From JBNKFV01 sp050289485 (lineage in GTDB: Bacteria > Pseudomonadota > Gammaproteobacteria > Pseudomonadales > Cellvibrionaceae), in assembly GCA_050289485.1 (NCBI GenBank), contig JBNKFV010000029.1:124001-188000 (forward strand): a stretch of DNA of 64,000 bases. Reading direction: 5' to 3'. Below the pieces are notes generated by a model. That model was not told the DNA's origin, searched no databases, and worked only from the letters and a program-made list of their open reading frames with translations. A program made the translations under genes and the position numbers. Numbering within the stretch: the first letter of the stretch is position 1; each line of letters starts with the position of its first letter. Of the stretch, positions 17,430 through 25,842 are shown in pieces.

Positions 17430-17912
17430 ATGCACATTGGTAAAGATACAGTGGTAGGTTTTCACTACACGTTAAAAGATGCATCGGGTGGGGTGCTGGA
17501 ATCGTCTGACGGTGGTGAGGCAACCATTTATCTGCATGGTAACGGCAGCTTGTTTCCCGCCTTGGAAAAGGCCCTTGAGGGTAAAAGTGCGGGCGACAGT
17601 ATAGAAGAAACTCTGAGCCCGGAAGATACTTACGGCCAGCCTAAAGCTGATGCCCAGGCCCGTGTGCCCAAAAAACACCTGCTAACCAAAGGTAAATTGA
17701 TGCCGGGGCAAGTGGTTCACGTTAACACCGAACACGGTGCGCGCCAGGCCACGGTAGTGAAGGTGGGCCTGAAAACCGTTGATATCGATACCAATCACCC
17801 GCTGGCTGGCCAGACCTTAACGTTTGCCATTACAGTGGATAGTGTGCGTGCTGCCACGGCGGAAGAGATTTCCCATGGCCATGTGCATGGTCATGGGGGA
17901 TGCGATCACTAA
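17430..17912 (+). CDS. slyD: FKBP-type peptidyl-prolyl isomerase SlyD
   Basis: SlyD-type cytoplasmic prolyl isomerase and chaperone, 160 residues. It has the FKBP fold (VVGFHYTLKDASGGVLESS, LHGNGSLFPALEKALEGKSAGD), the insert-in-flap chaperone domain (from YGQPKADAQARVPKKHL to DTNHPLAGQTLTF) and a short metal-binding C-terminus with alternating His and Gly ending GGCDH. The tail is much shorter than the E. coli one, so metallochaperone capacity for nickel is probably reduced. TAGGAG precedes the ATG. The stop is 2 bases from that of the convergent next gene. Confidence 0.93.
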   Translation: MHIGKDTVVGFHYTLKDASGGVLESSDGGEATIYLHGNGSLFPALEKALEGKSAGDSIEETLSPEDTYGQPKADAQARVPKKHLLTKGKLMPGQVVHVNTEHGARQATVVKVGLKTVDIDTNHPLAGQTLTFAITVDSVRAATAEEISHGHVHGHGGCDH

Positions 17913-17914
17913 GG

Positions 17915-18511
17915 TTACTGAGCCTTTGGGGTCGGTGGTAAATCAATCCCCAGTTCTCGCAACTGTTTAGCCAGTGCCGGATTTTGGGTTTTGCGCCACT
18001 GGTTGTATAAGGCAATCACGTCATTGGCGTCGAACACATGATCTTTCGAACAGGCGTTGGCAATCAGCTGTAAGGCTCGGCTGAAGCTAGTTGCCAGTTC
18101 GGCAAAGATATGGCGGTGAGTGCGGGCATTCTCTGAGAGATAATCGTAAGCGCCGCCTCCCATACCTACAAAATAGTCTTTGTGAATGCCGCGTCGGGCA
18201 TAGTTGTCGGGGAACAGGGCACCTAAAAACAGCGCCAGATCGCCCAGTTGACGCAGCTGCAGACAGCGTTGTTGCGAGGTTTCGGCATTGAGGGCGTCGT
18301 TATATAGTAATGCGAGCGGGCGCAGGGTAATGGCGCCGTTGTCGTAGCTGAATAGCTGGTCGCTATTGCCGAAGCGGGCCAGCATATGGCCAAGATACCA
18401 CAGGGTATCTTCTTGGGGCTTGGGTTGAAGGGATTCACTGAATTCTGCTAATCGCTGACGAAAGTAATCTTGTAGCGCTGTTTGTAGGTCAGGGCCAGGA
18501 CTTAAAAGCAT
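17915..18511 (-). CDS. Conserved protein of unknown function
   Basis: A 198-residue soluble protein, predicted largely helical, without signal peptide or membrane segment. Distinct stretches are EDTLWYLGHMLARFGNSDQLFSYDNG, LRQLGDLALFLGALFPDNYARRG and the glycine patch FVGMGGGAYDYLSENAR. I do not assign it to a named family. GGAGG lies 7 bases before the ATG, a strong signal, and it abuts slyD tail to tail. The regular helices suggest a protein-binding or regulatory role, but this is speculative. Confidence 0.75.
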   Translation of the reverse strand: MLLSPGPDLQTALQDYFRQRLAEFSESLQPKPQEDTLWYLGHMLARFGNSDQLFSYDNGAITLRPLALLYNDALNAETSQQRCLQLRQLGDLALFLGALFPDNYARRGIHKDYFVGMGGGAYDYLSENARTHRHIFAELATSFSRALQLIANACSKDHVFDANDVIALYNQWRKTQNPALAKQLRELGIDLPPTPKAQ

Positions 18512-18834
18512 AGGCAGTCCTCCAGAGAAGCTCGATAATCAACGACTGACTTACCTTGAATATAAAAGATCTTGTTGAAAAGTCCATCTTTCTTCGGCGT
18601 GTATGTTTACCGAAAAACAGACCGGCGGCCTGTTGCAGGCGCCCAAAACAACCGTTGGCGCATTTATTTGAGTGTCGGAATCATTTACAATTTGAGCCTG
18701 AGAACGCGTAACGCATCCTTAAAGTTGCTTTTGCAACAGTTGGTTACAAAAGTAGGAATGAAAATTGCATCTTAAATGACAATTCAGTATGGCTGCAGTA
18801 GCCTCTAACCTACTATACATAGACGGAAACTATC
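18512..18834. other. Non-coding region upstream of the Tat-exported protein
   Basis: About 320 bases between divergent genes. A small hairpin GTTGC/GCAAC with a TTTT loop lies at 18724-18737. It presumably contains the promoter of the exported-protein gene; no confident -35/-10 pair was seen and no small open frame is convincing. Confidence 0.4.
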
Positions 18835-19386
18835 ATGTCAGGTAACAGTGAACAGCCGCGTGGCGAAAATACCAAAAGCGCTTCAACAGTGTCACAAAGT
18901 CGTCGTACTTTATTGATGGCGTCGGCGGCCGCACCTCTGGTGGCAACGCTGCACTCTGGCGCCGCCATGGCAACCTCCAGTGCGCTGCAATGTATTGGGG
19001 GTGATTTCTCCAATAAGAAGTTTGTTGAAAACGGTAACAGCATCAACGGTGATACCGCCGTGCGCGTGGCCGTGGCCTATTTTAAACGCACCGGCTCCAA
19101 ACACACGCCGGGCTACAAGCACTTCCCCAATGACATTTATGTGATCAACGAAATTTGTTACCACAACAGCGGGAAAATAGTAGCTAACTGCTCAACGGCC
19201 AAATTGCGTGATAGCCGTTCGCCTTATACCGAAAGTGTGGCTTACGTATTGGTGTTGGTTGATGAGTACGGGCAGGAGTTGGGGCCATGGCCACAAGTAC
19301 AGCTGGTTGAAGACGGCGGTTACGGCCATGCCATTACCCAGTCGTGCTGGAACTCACTGGTAAACAGCCAGTATAGCCACCTGTAA
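18835..19386 (+). CDS. Tat-exported four-cysteine protein of unknown function
   Basis: A 183-residue protein with a long polar leader, twin arginines at 23-24 (SQSRRTLLMAS), a hydrophobic stretch and a likely cleavage after AMA (residue 46): a Tat signal. The mature 137 residues contain exactly four cysteines (C53, C108, C119, C171), which could form two disulfides, and moderately hydrophobic strands such as YVINEICYHN and SVAYVLVLVDEYG. I recognise no family. A terminator separates it from the PqqD-like, HprK-like and nucleotidyltransferase genes downstream, all on the same strand. It is the best candidate within the window for a substrate or partner of that cassette, which is inference. Start ATG 18835 has only GGAAA upstream. 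Confidence 0.7.
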   Translation: MSGNSEQPRGENTKSASTVSQSRRTLLMASAAAPLVATLHSGAAMATSSALQCIGGDFSNKKFVENGNSINGDTAVRVAVAYFKRTGSKHTPGYKHFPNDIYVINEICYHNSGKIVANCSTAKLRDSRSPYTESVAYVLVLVDEYGQELGPWPQVQLVEDGGYGHAITQSCWNSLVNSQYSHL

Positions 19387-19405
19387 AAAACAGTGTGCGC
19401 AAGAG

Positions 19406-19427
19406 GGCGGCCTAGGCCGCCTTTTTT
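19406..19427 (+). terminator. Rho-independent terminator between exported protein and PqqD-like gene
   Basis: A GC-only 6-bp stem GGCGGC/GCCGCC with loop CTAG is followed by six T residues. It follows the exported-protein gene and may make its transcript more abundant than the downstream cassette through partial read-through. Confidence 0.88.
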
Positions 19428-19463
19428 GTGGGCGATGATAAATCGGCAGACACGGACAACAAT

Positions 19464-19763
19464 ATGTCTAGCAATACTTCAACACAGGATTTGTGGCACG
19501 CCGACAAGGCGGCGGTTATCCTTGAGCCTATGGGCGACGACACCCTTTGCTACAATCGCCGTTCCGGTGGCACTCATCTGTTAAATGTATTTCCAGCTGA
19601 GGTTCTTAAGCGTGTGCTGGAAGAGCCGGGTACCGGTGAGCAGCTCGCGCGCCGTTTGGCTACGGATTTTGAGCTGCCCTGCGATGCCGACTGGCTGCAC
19701 AAAGTTGCCGTTGTGCTCAACGATTTACGCAACATTAGCCTAGTAGACAGCAGCGCCTCATGA
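19464..19763 (+). CDS. PqqD-like (RRE-fold) protein of an HprK-related system
   Basis: A 99-residue protein with the PqqD-like pattern: an N-terminal strand region (AVILEPMGDDTLCYNRRSGGTHLLN) followed by helices (FPAEVLKRVLEEPGTGEQLARRLATDF) and a C-terminal helix ending in LRNISLVD. PqqD-fold domains bind leader peptides of ribosomally made, modified peptides. From memory, NCBI families describe such a protein as the PqqD family member of the 'HPr-rel-A system', next to an HprK-related kinase as here. I chose ATG 19464; a GTG at 19428 directly abuts the terminator T-run. It overlaps the kinase gene by ATGA. Confidence 0.75.
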   Translation: MSSNTSTQDLWHADKAAVILEPMGDDTLCYNRRSGGTHLLNVFPAEVLKRVLEEPGTGEQLARRLATDFELPCDADWLHKVAVVLNDLRNISLVDSSAS

Positions 19764-20674
19764 AGCTTGCCGACATTCCTTATTCGCAGTTGGTAGCACG
19801 TGCAAAGACCTCCGGTATTCGTTATCGCACGGGACCATTTACCGTTTGCCTGAAAACCCATCTGCCCGATTTGGTCGCCTTGCTGCATCGTATGTATGGT
19901 GCAACGCCAGTGGTACCTGATGACGGTGTTTGCCATTTTCACGTGACGATGGATCGCCCCGGTGGTTTGCGTCGCTGGCTTAAACCGCAAGTGGTTTTTA
20001 CCATTGACGGTTTTCAGCCGTTTGATCCCTTTCCGGTCGACCATGCCTTTCCTCTGTTGGAGTGGGGGCTTAACTGGTGTATTGGATCTGCTGCCAACGG
20101 GTTTTTGATTTTGCACAGCGCTGTAGTGGAAAAAAATGGTAAGGCGATTATTTTTCCAGCCCTGCCGGGTTCGGGAAAAAGTACGTTATGCTCCGGGCTT
20201 ATTAATCGCGGTTGGCGTTTGCTATCGGATGAATTCGGCATTATCGATCAGCAAACTGGCGAGATTATTCCGATTCCCCGTGCGATACCGCTTAAAAACT
20301 ATTCCATTGGTGTCATCAAAGCGTTCGCGCCAGATACTCATATCGGCCCCACGTTTCCAAAGACTCGCAAAGGCGATGTCGCACACTTGGCACCGCCGGT
20401 AGCGAGTTTAGAGCAGCAATTTACCCGCGCAAAAGCGGCCTTTGTTGTGTTTCCAAAATTTCAGTGCGACGCAGAGCTGTCGCTGATTGAGCAAAAGCAA
20501 AGTGTTGCCTTCACTCGCTTGTCGAATAACTCGTTTAATTATCAGCTTACGATGGAGGAGGGTTTTCACTCGTTGGTACGATTAGTGCGGCAATCGCAAT
20601 GTTATGGTTTGGGTTATGGCAATTTAAACGAGGCGATTGCCGCGCTGGATAAACTGGTTGAGGCAGAGGATTAA
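19760..20674 (+). CDS. HprK-related kinase A
   Basis: A 304-residue ATP-binding protein of the HPr kinase/phosphorylase superfamily. It has a P-loop at residues 133-142 (PALPGSGKST) and an HprK-like acidic motif LLSDEFGIID around D157-E158; the first 110 residues replace the HprK N-terminal domain. It probably phosphorylates a protein or peptide, recalling HprK-like kinases in some lasso-peptide clusters, but no lasso cyclase or protease gene is nearby. It overlaps the PqqD-like gene (ATGA) and is 3 bases from the nucleotidyltransferase gene, so the three form one translational unit. The substrate is unknown. Confidence 0.8.
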   Translation: MKLADIPYSQLVARAKTSGIRYRTGPFTVCLKTHLPDLVALLHRMYGATPVVPDDGVCHFHVTMDRPGGLRRWLKPQVVFTIDGFQPFDPFPVDHAFPLLEWGLNWCIGSAANGFLILHSAVVEKNGKAIIFPALPGSGKSTLCSGLINRGWRLLSDEFGIIDQQTGEIIPIPRAIPLKNYSIGVIKAFAPDTHIGPTFPKTRKGDVAHLAPPVASLEQQFTRAKAAFVVFPKFQCDAELSLIEQKQSVAFTRLSNNSFNYQLTMEEGFHSLVRLVRQSQCYGLGYGNLNEAIAALDKLVEAED

Positions 20675-20677
20675 ATC

Positions 20678-21745
20678 ATGAACTTGCTCACCCAGGTACT
20701 GAATGAACCCGAACGTTTGTTATCGTTGTCGTCGTCGCAGTGGGATGACTTGCTGCGCTTCAGTCGCCATGCACGAATGATGGCAACGCTGGATCGGCTA
20801 GTGACTGCTTCGGGTTGCACCCACGTACCCAATGACGCACGTATCCTATTGGATGGCGCGCGGGTACGTGCTGAGTTTATGCAGATGCAGGCGAACTACG
20901 AACTGGATTTGATCGCCAGCAGTTTTACCGGGGTTGATGTACCGCTTATTTTGCTGAAAGGTGTGGCTTACTTGCATGGTGGGCTGCCTGCGGCAGAAGG
21001 CCGCCTGTTGTCAGATATCGATTTACTTGTGCCGCAGAATAAATTACCGATGGTTGAAGCGTGTTTTCATCGGCATGGCTGGCAACAGAGCGAAGAACTC
21101 AACGAATACGACGAACATTATTATCGTGCCTGGTCCCATGAGATTCCGCCATTGAAACACCCGGTGCGTGCGGTGGAGTTGGATGTGCACCACAACATCA
21201 TCCAGCCGACTAGTCGTATTAAGGTGGATGCAGAAAAGTTAATTACTCGATCAGTGCCGGTACCTAATAGTCGATTTCGTATCTTGTGCCCGGAAGATTT
21301 GGTGCTGCACAGTGCCAGCCATTTGCTGTTCAGTGATGAGCTGCGTGGTGGTTTGCGTGACTTGTGGGATATGAACGTGCTGTGCCAATATTTTTCACAG
21401 CAAAACTCCGACTTTTATACAGGATTGGCAGACCGAGCCCTGGAGCTTGGAGTAGAGAAGCCCGTCTACTACGCACTCAATGCATTGCAGCACATTTTTG
21501 CTTTATCGATACCCGCCGATGTTAATGCACGACTCTGCCGGTGTGCTTCCCCAGCGCCTATTGACTGTCTGATGAAGCGCCTCATTCACAATACATTGGT
21601 ACCTGATAATGTAGAGAAACTGGGGCCGTCATTCAGTCAGCAACTGCTCTATATTCGTGCCCACTGGGTACGTATGCCGCCGTTTATGCTAGCCAAACAT
21701 TTATGGATAAAATGGAATTATCGGCGAAAAACGGTTGGTGATTAG
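20678..21745 (+). CDS. Nucleotidyltransferase family protein (NTP_transf_5-like)
   Basis: A 355-residue protein with the pol-beta-type nucleotidyltransferase core: ILLKGVAYLHGGLP, then LLSDIDLLVP with D113 and D115, and a third carboxylate, D169, in VELDVHH. This arrangement matches the uncharacterised NTP_transf_5 family (PF14907, from memory), also found in some lasso-peptide and other peptide-modification loci. It could transfer a nucleotide or sugar-phosphate group onto the product of the preceding kinase. GAGG lies upstream of ATG 20678. It is the last gene of the three-gene unit; a 77-base gap precedes the outer-membrane gene. Confidence 0.78.
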   Translation: MNLLTQVLNEPERLLSLSSSQWDDLLRFSRHARMMATLDRLVTASGCTHVPNDARILLDGARVRAEFMQMQANYELDLIASSFTGVDVPLILLKGVAYLHGGLPAAEGRLLSDIDLLVPQNKLPMVEACFHRHGWQQSEELNEYDEHYYRAWSHEIPPLKHPVRAVELDVHHNIIQPTSRIKVDAEKLITRSVPVPNSRFRILCPEDLVLHSASHLLFSDELRGGLRDLWDMNVLCQYFSQQNSDFYTGLADRALELGVEKPVYYALNALQHIFALSIPADVNARLCRCASPAPIDCLMKRLIHNTLVPDNVEKLGPSFSQQLLYIRAHWVRMPPFMLAKHLWIKWNYRRKTVGD

Positions 21746-21822
21746 CGCGTTATTGATATTGTTGTTGTGGCATGGGCCCAGTGCATAGCAGCATTACGTT
21801 AGGGGCATATAAGGAATGATCA

Positions 21823-22350
21823 ATGAAAAAAGTGATTTTACCGTTGGCTGCAATGTTGATAGCTGGTTCAAGTATGTCGGCAACCGCCAATGACTTTATT
21901 GGTTACGTGGGGGTATCGGGTGGCCGCAGTGAAGTTGATGTTGGCGACAACGATTTCGACAAAGGCAAATCGTACGATATTTATGGCGGTTACCGGTTTC
22001 ATCCAAATTTTGCCATAGAAGCCTCCTATACTGATTTGGGAACTGCGACTGACGAACTCGTCGGTGTAATCGATCTGGAGGTAGACGGCGTTAATTTGTC
22101 ACTGGTAGGTATTCTACCTGTATCGGAAAACATCGAGTTGTTTGCCAAGGTGGGAATGTATTACTGGGATGCGAAACTTGATGCGGATCAATTCGGTAAT
22201 GTGAGCACCGACGGCGAAGATATCAGCTACAGTGGCGGGGTATTTTTTGCGTTAACACCGACTATTGGTTTGACGTTGGACTATCGTGAGTACGACATTG
22301 AAGATATCGACGTGTCGAATGCCTCCATTGGTTTACGTATGGATTTCTAA
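21823..22350 (+). CDS. Small outer-membrane beta-barrel protein
   Basis: A 175-residue protein with a signal peptide (MKKVILPLAAMLIAGSSMSATA, cleavage before NDF) and alternating amphipathic strands ending in SIGLRMDF, the terminal phenylalanine typical of outer-membrane barrels. It has the OmpA N-terminal/OprF-like pattern (YDIYGGYRFHPNFAIEASYTDLG), predicting an 8-stranded barrel without a peptidoglycan-binding domain. AAGGA is placed 8 bases before the ATG. It lies on the same strand as the kinase/nucleotidyltransferase unit, but a functional link is uncertain. Confidence 0.85.
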   Translation: MKKVILPLAAMLIAGSSMSATANDFIGYVGVSGGRSEVDVGDNDFDKGKSYDIYGGYRFHPNFAIEASYTDLGTATDELVGVIDLEVDGVNLSLVGILPVSENIELFAKVGMYYWDAKLDADQFGNVSTDGEDISYSGGVFFALTPTIGLTLDYREYDIEDIDVSNASIGLRMDF

Positions 22351-22364
22351 CGGCTGAACGCTGT

Positions 22365-22394
22365 ACAGGCAGCACACGGGTGTGTGCCGCCTGT
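22365..22394. terminator. Hairpin between convergent outer-membrane and cti genes
   Basis: The outer stem ACAGGC/GCCTGT and inner stem GCACAC/GTGTGC, separated by one mismatch, form a stable hairpin just after the outer-membrane gene. There is no T-run, so it may be a weak bidirectional terminator. Confidence 0.5.
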
Positions 22395-22398
22395 AACC

Positions 22399-24780
22399 TT
22401 ATCGGTTTTCGTAGCGGTTATAATCCATTCGGCCAGCCTGGTCCGGTTGTTGTTGCACATACTGCGCATGTATCTGGTCGCTGTACCACCAAAAATCCTT
22501 GTTTGTTCTTCTTATCCCGTAATTATCCAGCAGGCGAGCATAGTCGTCGGCGGTGGCCAGAGTTGAAATCTGGTTAACCCAATCGTTGAGGTTTTCTTCA
22601 TTAACAACAAAAAAAGTATTGGGGTAATCGCCCAAAATACCGTACGCAACCGATATGGCGTCTTCTTCTGGTAAACGGTTGTCTTGTTCAAACAGTAAGC
22701 TGGTAATGTTGAGATGAGCACGATTTGCCAGCATGGTATAGAGCGTTTTACGGCCATCTGCTTTTTTTACTAGGATCACTGACATTTCTGCCAGCAGCGA
22801 CGCTGGAATGCCGCGCACCTTTTGCAGTTTTTCAAACGCTTTTCTGTGGTGATCGGGTACTGCTGGGTTCGACAGATTTTGCGCATCACTCACAGCGGGC
22901 CCAAGATGTTGGCTGAGCAGTTGGTAAAGTTCACGCTTTGGCGCGTTGGTGTGAAACACGATATTGGGATTGGGCAACGTTTCGAGTTTGTAGCGGTAAA
23001 GTTGATCGTGCAGTCGTTGGCTGGCACCTCGGTACCAAAAATCACGCAATTCAATACGGGTATCTTTGGGTAGTAACGAAAGGAAATTGTATTCACCTTC
23101 GATGCGTAAAAAATCCATATACAGGCGTGTATTCAGCTGATGAGCAACATTGCCAAACACATCAAAGTCGGCCGTCAGCAGATAGTGAATACGCTCCAGC
23201 AAAGGGTAGTCGATAACCCAGGCAGTTTTGGGCGGCTCGCCTATCAGGCCCTTGGTCACACTGGCATCGTCAAAGTTGCGAAAAATAGTCAGTGCAGCAT
23301 TGGTGTTTTTACCATCGCCATCCCAGATTAGGTCAAGATTAATCGGCTGCGTGGAAAATAGTTTATTGAGCGCATCGGCTTTTGCCAGCAAGTATTTACG
23401 GTGCAATTCAGAGTAGGTGGTCCAGTAAGACAGCAGGTTGCCATTGCTGCCTTCTTCACCGGGTAGGCGCAGGTTAGGTATTTGTTGTTCAATAAAACCG
23501 TCGGCCATAGGTTGAGCATAAGTGTCTGGGTCGACAAAAAATACCCAGAATTGATCATTGATCACGCCAACCGCGATCTGGCCCCGGCATACCGGCCCTT
23601 TAATGAAACCGGCAATATAGTAATGGGCATCGTGCAATAAAAAGCGATAGCGCGCGCTGGCGGGAATGTCGCGATAGGTACTGAACGGGTTAAAGTTCTC
23701 ACGCCGGTAGCCGGGCAGCGAAGTTACGTGATAATCAGGTTTAAAAAACAGACCGGTAAGCCACTGTTTACGTTCAGAGTTCAGTGCATAGGGTAAATGG
23801 GTTTTGGTGATAACCACCGCCGGCTGCGCTTGCAGCCGATAATAAACGCGGTCAACGTTTGGATTATCGCCGGGCCGGCGTGTGGCAATCATATCGATGG
23901 GATTGCCTGGCGCAGTGCGTGAGCGTACCAGTTTAAAATAGTGGCGTTCTGATGGGGGCACAGCATTATCAGAAAAATACAGGTTGGCCAGAAATAAGTG
24001 TTCGTACAAATAGCGTGACACCAGCTGACCTTTGTTATCGGGCTGATTAAGAAAGCGCTCCCATTCTTGTACCTGCTGGTTAACGGATGCTGGTAACGGT
24101 GGTTGAGCAGGCAGTGGAGCACCATCTTCTATCCATTGGGTGAGGGTGCCTAGCTCCTCGGTGGTTAGCCCGGGAAAACCGTAAGGCATCCCTGCCAAGG
24201 GATTGCTTGCTGCATAGCGGTCAAACGCCTCAATGCTAGGACATTGGTTGTCGCGTTTGGTGGAAAAATTGAATGTGTCCTCATCCAGCACTTTGGTGTC
24301 AGGCAGGGGGTGCTTAGCCTTCAGCGCCAGTACCTGATAAAGCACACTGGCTTGCAAATTGGCGGAGGGTGATTGCTGGCGTTCGTTTAAAACGGGTTCA
24401 AAGCCTTTATTGCGCCATTGTTGTGTGGTTTGTGCGTCGATAAACAATCGGGTTGGGGTTTTGGCTATCAGGCGCCTACCACTGTATACCGGCGTTTGAG
24501 TCAGGCCGCGATCAATGCCCGCGGCCGAGTCGAGTTTCAGTTGGCAGGGCGCGTCATAACAAGCATGGCAAGCAATGCAGCGGCTGTTGATAACTGGCGC
24601 AACTTTTTGCTCAAAAAAGCGTGCGGTCTCTTGGTTGGTAATCTGCCGCTGTTGTGGCATTGGCGTACCGAAGCGTTGATTAAGCTCAAATGCCCCCAAC
24701 GCTGTACAAGCCCCTAACACCAGCAATATGGCCATCAATAAAAGGTGTTTGGGGTTTAATGGTTTGAGGCGGTAGGCCAT
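22399..24780 (-). CDS. cti: Fatty acid cis/trans isomerase (cytochrome-type)
   Basis: Cti converts cis-unsaturated membrane fatty acids to trans isomers to stiffen the membrane under solvent, heat or osmotic stress. The 793-residue protein has an N-terminal hydrophobic anchor or signal (residues 11-30) and a c-type haem motif CIACH at residues 68-72, followed by CYDAPCQLK, as in known Cti proteins, which act in the periplasm. The family stretches LVRSRTAPGNPIDMIATRRP, MPYGFPGL and GEEGSNGNLLSYWTTYSE are also visible. GGAG lies upstream of ATG 24780. It heads a minus-strand group with the VanZ-like and LpxH-like genes, all envelope-related but separated by 65-70 bases. Confidence 0.92.
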   Translation of the reverse strand: MAYRLKPLNPKHLLLMAILLVLGACTALGAFELNQRFGTPMPQQRQITNQETARFFEQKVAPVINSRCIACHACYDAPCQLKLDSAAGIDRGLTQTPVYSGRRLIAKTPTRLFIDAQTTQQWRNKGFEPVLNERQQSPSANLQASVLYQVLALKAKHPLPDTKVLDEDTFNFSTKRDNQCPSIEAFDRYAASNPLAGMPYGFPGLTTEELGTLTQWIEDGAPLPAQPPLPASVNQQVQEWERFLNQPDNKGQLVSRYLYEHLFLANLYFSDNAVPPSERHYFKLVRSRTAPGNPIDMIATRRPGDNPNVDRVYYRLQAQPAVVITKTHLPYALNSERKQWLTGLFFKPDYHVTSLPGYRRENFNPFSTYRDIPASARYRFLLHDAHYYIAGFIKGPVCRGQIAVGVINDQFWVFFVDPDTYAQPMADGFIEQQIPNLRLPGEEGSNGNLLSYWTTYSELHRKYLLAKADALNKLFSTQPINLDLIWDGDGKNTNAALTIFRNFDDASVTKGLIGEPPKTAWVIDYPLLERIHYLLTADFDVFGNVAHQLNTRLYMDFLRIEGEYNFLSLLPKDTRIELRDFWYRGASQRLHDQLYRYKLETLPNPNIVFHTNAPKRELYQLLSQHLGPAVSDAQNLSNPAVPDHHRKAFEKLQKVRGIPASLLAEMSVILVKKADGRKTLYTMLANRAHLNITSLLFEQDNRLPEEDAISVAYGILGDYPNTFFVVNEENLNDWVNQISTLATADDYARLLDNYGIRRTNKDFWWYSDQIHAQYVQQQPDQAGRMDYNRYENR

Positions 24781-24845
24781 TCGTGCTCCGGGTTAACATA
24801 TAACGGGCTAAACAACGATATCTACGTAATATCGTCAATAAAGTT

Positions 24846-25775
24846 TTACGGCTGCAGGCGAATATTGTCGATATACACAACCGGCGCATTGCGTAGTGGT
24901 TTGGCAAACAACAATATCTCTTTCATCTGGCTGAGATCCATCGCGCGGCGGGATGGCGCTGAAGCAATGTCACTGAGTGAGATAGTAATATGATTAAGCC
25001 CAGTGTGCAGAGGTATGCTGCGGTTGAACCGGTCGTCGTATTCCCAATTGTGGTGGGTGTCGATAATACGAATATTCAGTGGGTTTTCCACGGGCTCAGG
25101 CACGTATACATCAAGTTGAAGGCGTTGGTAGCCTCGCCAGTCGGGAGATATTCGCTTGAGGCCGAGATTTGCCCAATGTTCACCGGCAAACACAAATGCA
25201 CCAACATGACCAGGGTTGTTGGTCCAGGCCTTAGGGGTTGCAACGATAGTGGGAGCCGGGCTGTTACTCCACACGGTCAAGTTGTAGAGGTTTGGGTTTT
25301 CGAAATCAAGTAACACCGGAAACAAGCTGTTCTGTTGCCACTGGGCATAACCGGCAAAGGCCAGCGGAGTGCTGCTGAGCAATACCAGTAACAAGAGTAC
25401 CGGCAGGTAGCGATATTTTTTTTGTGGTTGGTTAAGCAGGGCATGCAGCAGGCAACCGCTGCTGGCACCTGTCATATCGTAAGCAAAGTCTATCCAGCTG
25501 CGGCTGCGGGCAAAGTAGGGTTGAATAATTTCGATGGCACCGCCAAACAGAGCTAGAGCAATTATCAGCACAACGTAGTGGTGTGGCTTGAGAGTGGGTA
25601 GGTGTTTTAGCAGTTGCCATTGTAAACCCGCTACCCAGGCCAGCGCTGTGAACACAATATAGTGAATAAAGTTTTTCAGTTCGCTATAGAGCAAACCATC
25701 AGGCAGATATTCCTGCCAGAGAACGGCCGCCATCACGATGAGTACGGCGAGATTACGGTAATAACGAAGCGACAT
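24846..25775 (-). CDS. VanZ-like membrane protein fused to a carbohydrate-binding-like domain
   Basis: A 309-residue protein. Residues 1-150 form about five membrane helices with VanZ-type features (LKNFIHYIVFTALAWVAGL, IEIIQPYFARSRSWIDFAYDMTGASSGCLLHA). After the last helix, residues about 165-309 form a soluble, probably periplasmic beta-sandwich with VLLDFENPN at its start and DNIRLQP at its end, the signature pattern of galactose-binding-like/CBM domains (compare VYIDNIRL). It may bind envelope glycans. The ribosome-binding site is weak (GATCCCCCA before ATG). Its place beside cti and an LpxH-like gene suggests an envelope role. The function of VanZ-like proteins outside glycopeptide resistance is poorly known. 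Confidence 0.75.
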   Translation of the reverse strand: MSLRYYRNLAVLIVMAAVLWQEYLPDGLLYSELKNFIHYIVFTALAWVAGLQWQLLKHLPTLKPHHYVVLIIALALFGGAIEIIQPYFARSRSWIDFAYDMTGASSGCLLHALLNQPQKKYRYLPVLLLLVLLSSTPLAFAGYAQWQQNSLFPVLLDFENPNLYNLTVWSNSPAPTIVATPKAWTNNPGHVGAFVFAGEHWANLGLKRISPDWRGYQRLQLDVYVPEPVENPLNIRIIDTHHNWEYDDRFNRSIPLHTGLNHITISLSDIASAPSRRAMDLSQMKEILLFAKPLRNAPVVYIDNIRLQP

Positions 25776-25842
25776 TGGGGGATCACGAGACGATTTACTG
25801 AACCATACCAGTGTCGCTGATGGTTTTACAGCACGCTGAGTT

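Noticed and set aside
19464..21745. Calling the kinase cassette a lasso-peptide cluster
   Set aside because: No asparagine-synthetase-like cyclase, transglutaminase-like protease or short precursor gene was found nearby.
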